A stretch of DNA of 64,000 bases from Steroidobacter agaridevorans (GTDB taxonomy: Bacteria > Pseudomonadota > Gammaproteobacteria > Steroidobacterales > Steroidobacteraceae). Position 1 is the stretch's first letter, and every line of letters starts with the position of its first letter. Shown here one piece after another: positions 63,492-64,000 of the stretch. The DNA lies in the NCBI RefSeq assembly GCF_009932555.1, contig NZ_BLJO01000001.1, positions 983,691-1,047,690 of the forward strand, given 5' to 3'. A program made the position numbers and the translations under genes. The notes beneath the pieces were generated by a model. It ran no database searches, had not been told where the DNA came from, and saw only the letters and a program-made list of their open reading frames with translations.

Positions 63492-64000
63492 TCAGAACCG
63501 ATAACCCGCGCCGAGCTCAGCGTGCAAAGCCGGATTGCGGATGCCGATCTCCAGATCGGGATCTCCGCGAGGATGTGCATCGATCCAGCCCAACGAGGCG
63601 GAGACCTCGCCCAATAGATAAAAGTGCGGACCGAGGTCGAGTCTGTGCCCGACTCCCACCAGCACCGCGGCGCCTGCCAGTTCGTAGGGTCCGTCGTAGG
63701 CTGTGCCCGCGATGTTTGCTTCGGCGTGTGTAACGACCGGCCCAACGCCAGCGCGGAAACGCCAGCCACCGGACTCCCAGGCGCGATTGAAACTCACAAT
63801 ATTGAATCCGTGGCTCACCGACAGCGAATCGACACCGTCGGGCGGATTTTTCAGGTACAGCTTGTGATGCAGCAGCTGCAACTCCCATGCGCTGTTGCCC
63901 TGCCAGCGTGAGATGCGCCAGGCGTAGTGAAATGGCGCCTCCAACCCCCTGGTTTCATAGTCTCCCGAGGTGGACAATCGGCCCAATGCGCCCTGTTCGA
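63492..64000 (-). CDS. Outer-membrane barrel-like protein, C-terminal part (truncated by window edge)
   Basis: The reading frame is open to the right edge, so the N-terminus lies outside. About 165 codons visible show amphipathic strands (WELQLLHHKLYLKNPP, SFNRAWESGGWRFRAGVGPV, PHFYLLGEVSASLGWI) and end HAELGAGYRF with terminal Phe, typical of outer-membrane barrels. A TTG at 63986 is the longest visible start but upstream codons also read well. Family not assigned. Confidence 0.65.
   Translation of the reverse strand, partial: EQGALGRLSTSGDYETRGLEAPFHYAWRISRWQGNSAWELQLLHHKLYLKNPPDGVDSLSVSHGFNIVSFNRAWESGGWRFRAGVGPVVTHAEANIAGTAYDGPYELAGAAVLVGVGHRLDLGPHFYLLGEVSASLGWIDAHPRGDPDLEIGIRNPALHAELGAGYRF

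Overview
The window is gene-dense, GC-rich bacterial DNA. It holds 55 supported protein genes, two of them cut by the window edges. I see no RNA gene, insertion sequence or CRISPR array, and no gene-free stretch longer than about 220 bases. Two TonB-dependent receptors, outer-membrane lipoproteins, an OPA-type transporter, a NodT-type efflux lipoprotein, a c-type diheme cytochrome and SiaABC homologues point to a free-living Gram-negative proteobacterium. The combination of beta-propeller phytases, a family-11 rhamnogalacturonan lyase and unusual flavoprotein dehydrogenases suggests a gammaproteobacterium of the Steroidobacter/Nevskiales kind living on plant-derived matter. That placement is an inference from gene content, not a computed phylogeny.

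Layout. (1) 1-5270: a minus-strand NAD salvage operon (pncA, pncB, nadE, nadM) divergent from nrtR, with a 22-bp operator palindrome between them. (2) 5353-16934: mixed genes, namely a DUF3617 protein, a GH15 glucoamylase-like enzyme, a diheme cytochrome, a membrane-anchored unknown, an SRPBCC protein, a zinc dehydrogenase, a secreted duplicated-domain protein, rhamnogalacturonan lyase and a small HTH protein. (3) 16940-35800: a phytate and myo-inositol locus. It has two beta-propeller phytases, a TonB receptor, an OPA-family transporter, a PfkB kinase, a phosphoesterase lipoprotein, iolA, an RpiR-type regulator, iolG and the iolBCDE operon. (4) 35963-39099: M14 metallopeptidase, RidA-like protein, SDR and LysR. 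(5) 39107-45620: a long minus-strand run of thermostable-hemolysin-like protein, acyl-adenylating ligase, heme-oxygenase-like diiron protein, SDR, TPR protein, then siaA-siaB-siaC homologues. (6) 45761-51924: CPA1 antiporter and a MarR-controlled EmrAB/NodT efflux operon. (7) 52045-62165: a catabolic-looking block (FAD-linked oxidase, membrane protein, VOC protein, LysR, nitrilase-fold protein, TonB receptor, FAD dehydrogenase, two unknown proteins) sharing a perfect 12-bp palindrome at three promoters. (8) 62254-64000: a TIGR03118 protein and a truncated outer-membrane barrel protein.

The most striking observation concerns region 3. At each of its three divergent or upstream promoter regions there are two copies of a 16-bp dyad of the form TGRAA-N6-TTYCA, and the two copies start exactly 30 bp apart every time (22106/22136, 28216/28246, 35855/35885). 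A single related site lies at 38165. This ties phytate hydrolysis, transport, inositol phosphate handling and inositol catabolism into one apparent regulon, most simply controlled by the RpiR-type protein at 28351. Region 5 is a second candidate for an undescribed system: a compact fatty-acyl-type biosynthetic operon next to a partner-switch phosphorylation module that lacks its usual diguanylate cyclase. Region 7 contains a third candidate regulon and a nitrilase-fold protein whose catalytic cysteine position is threonine.
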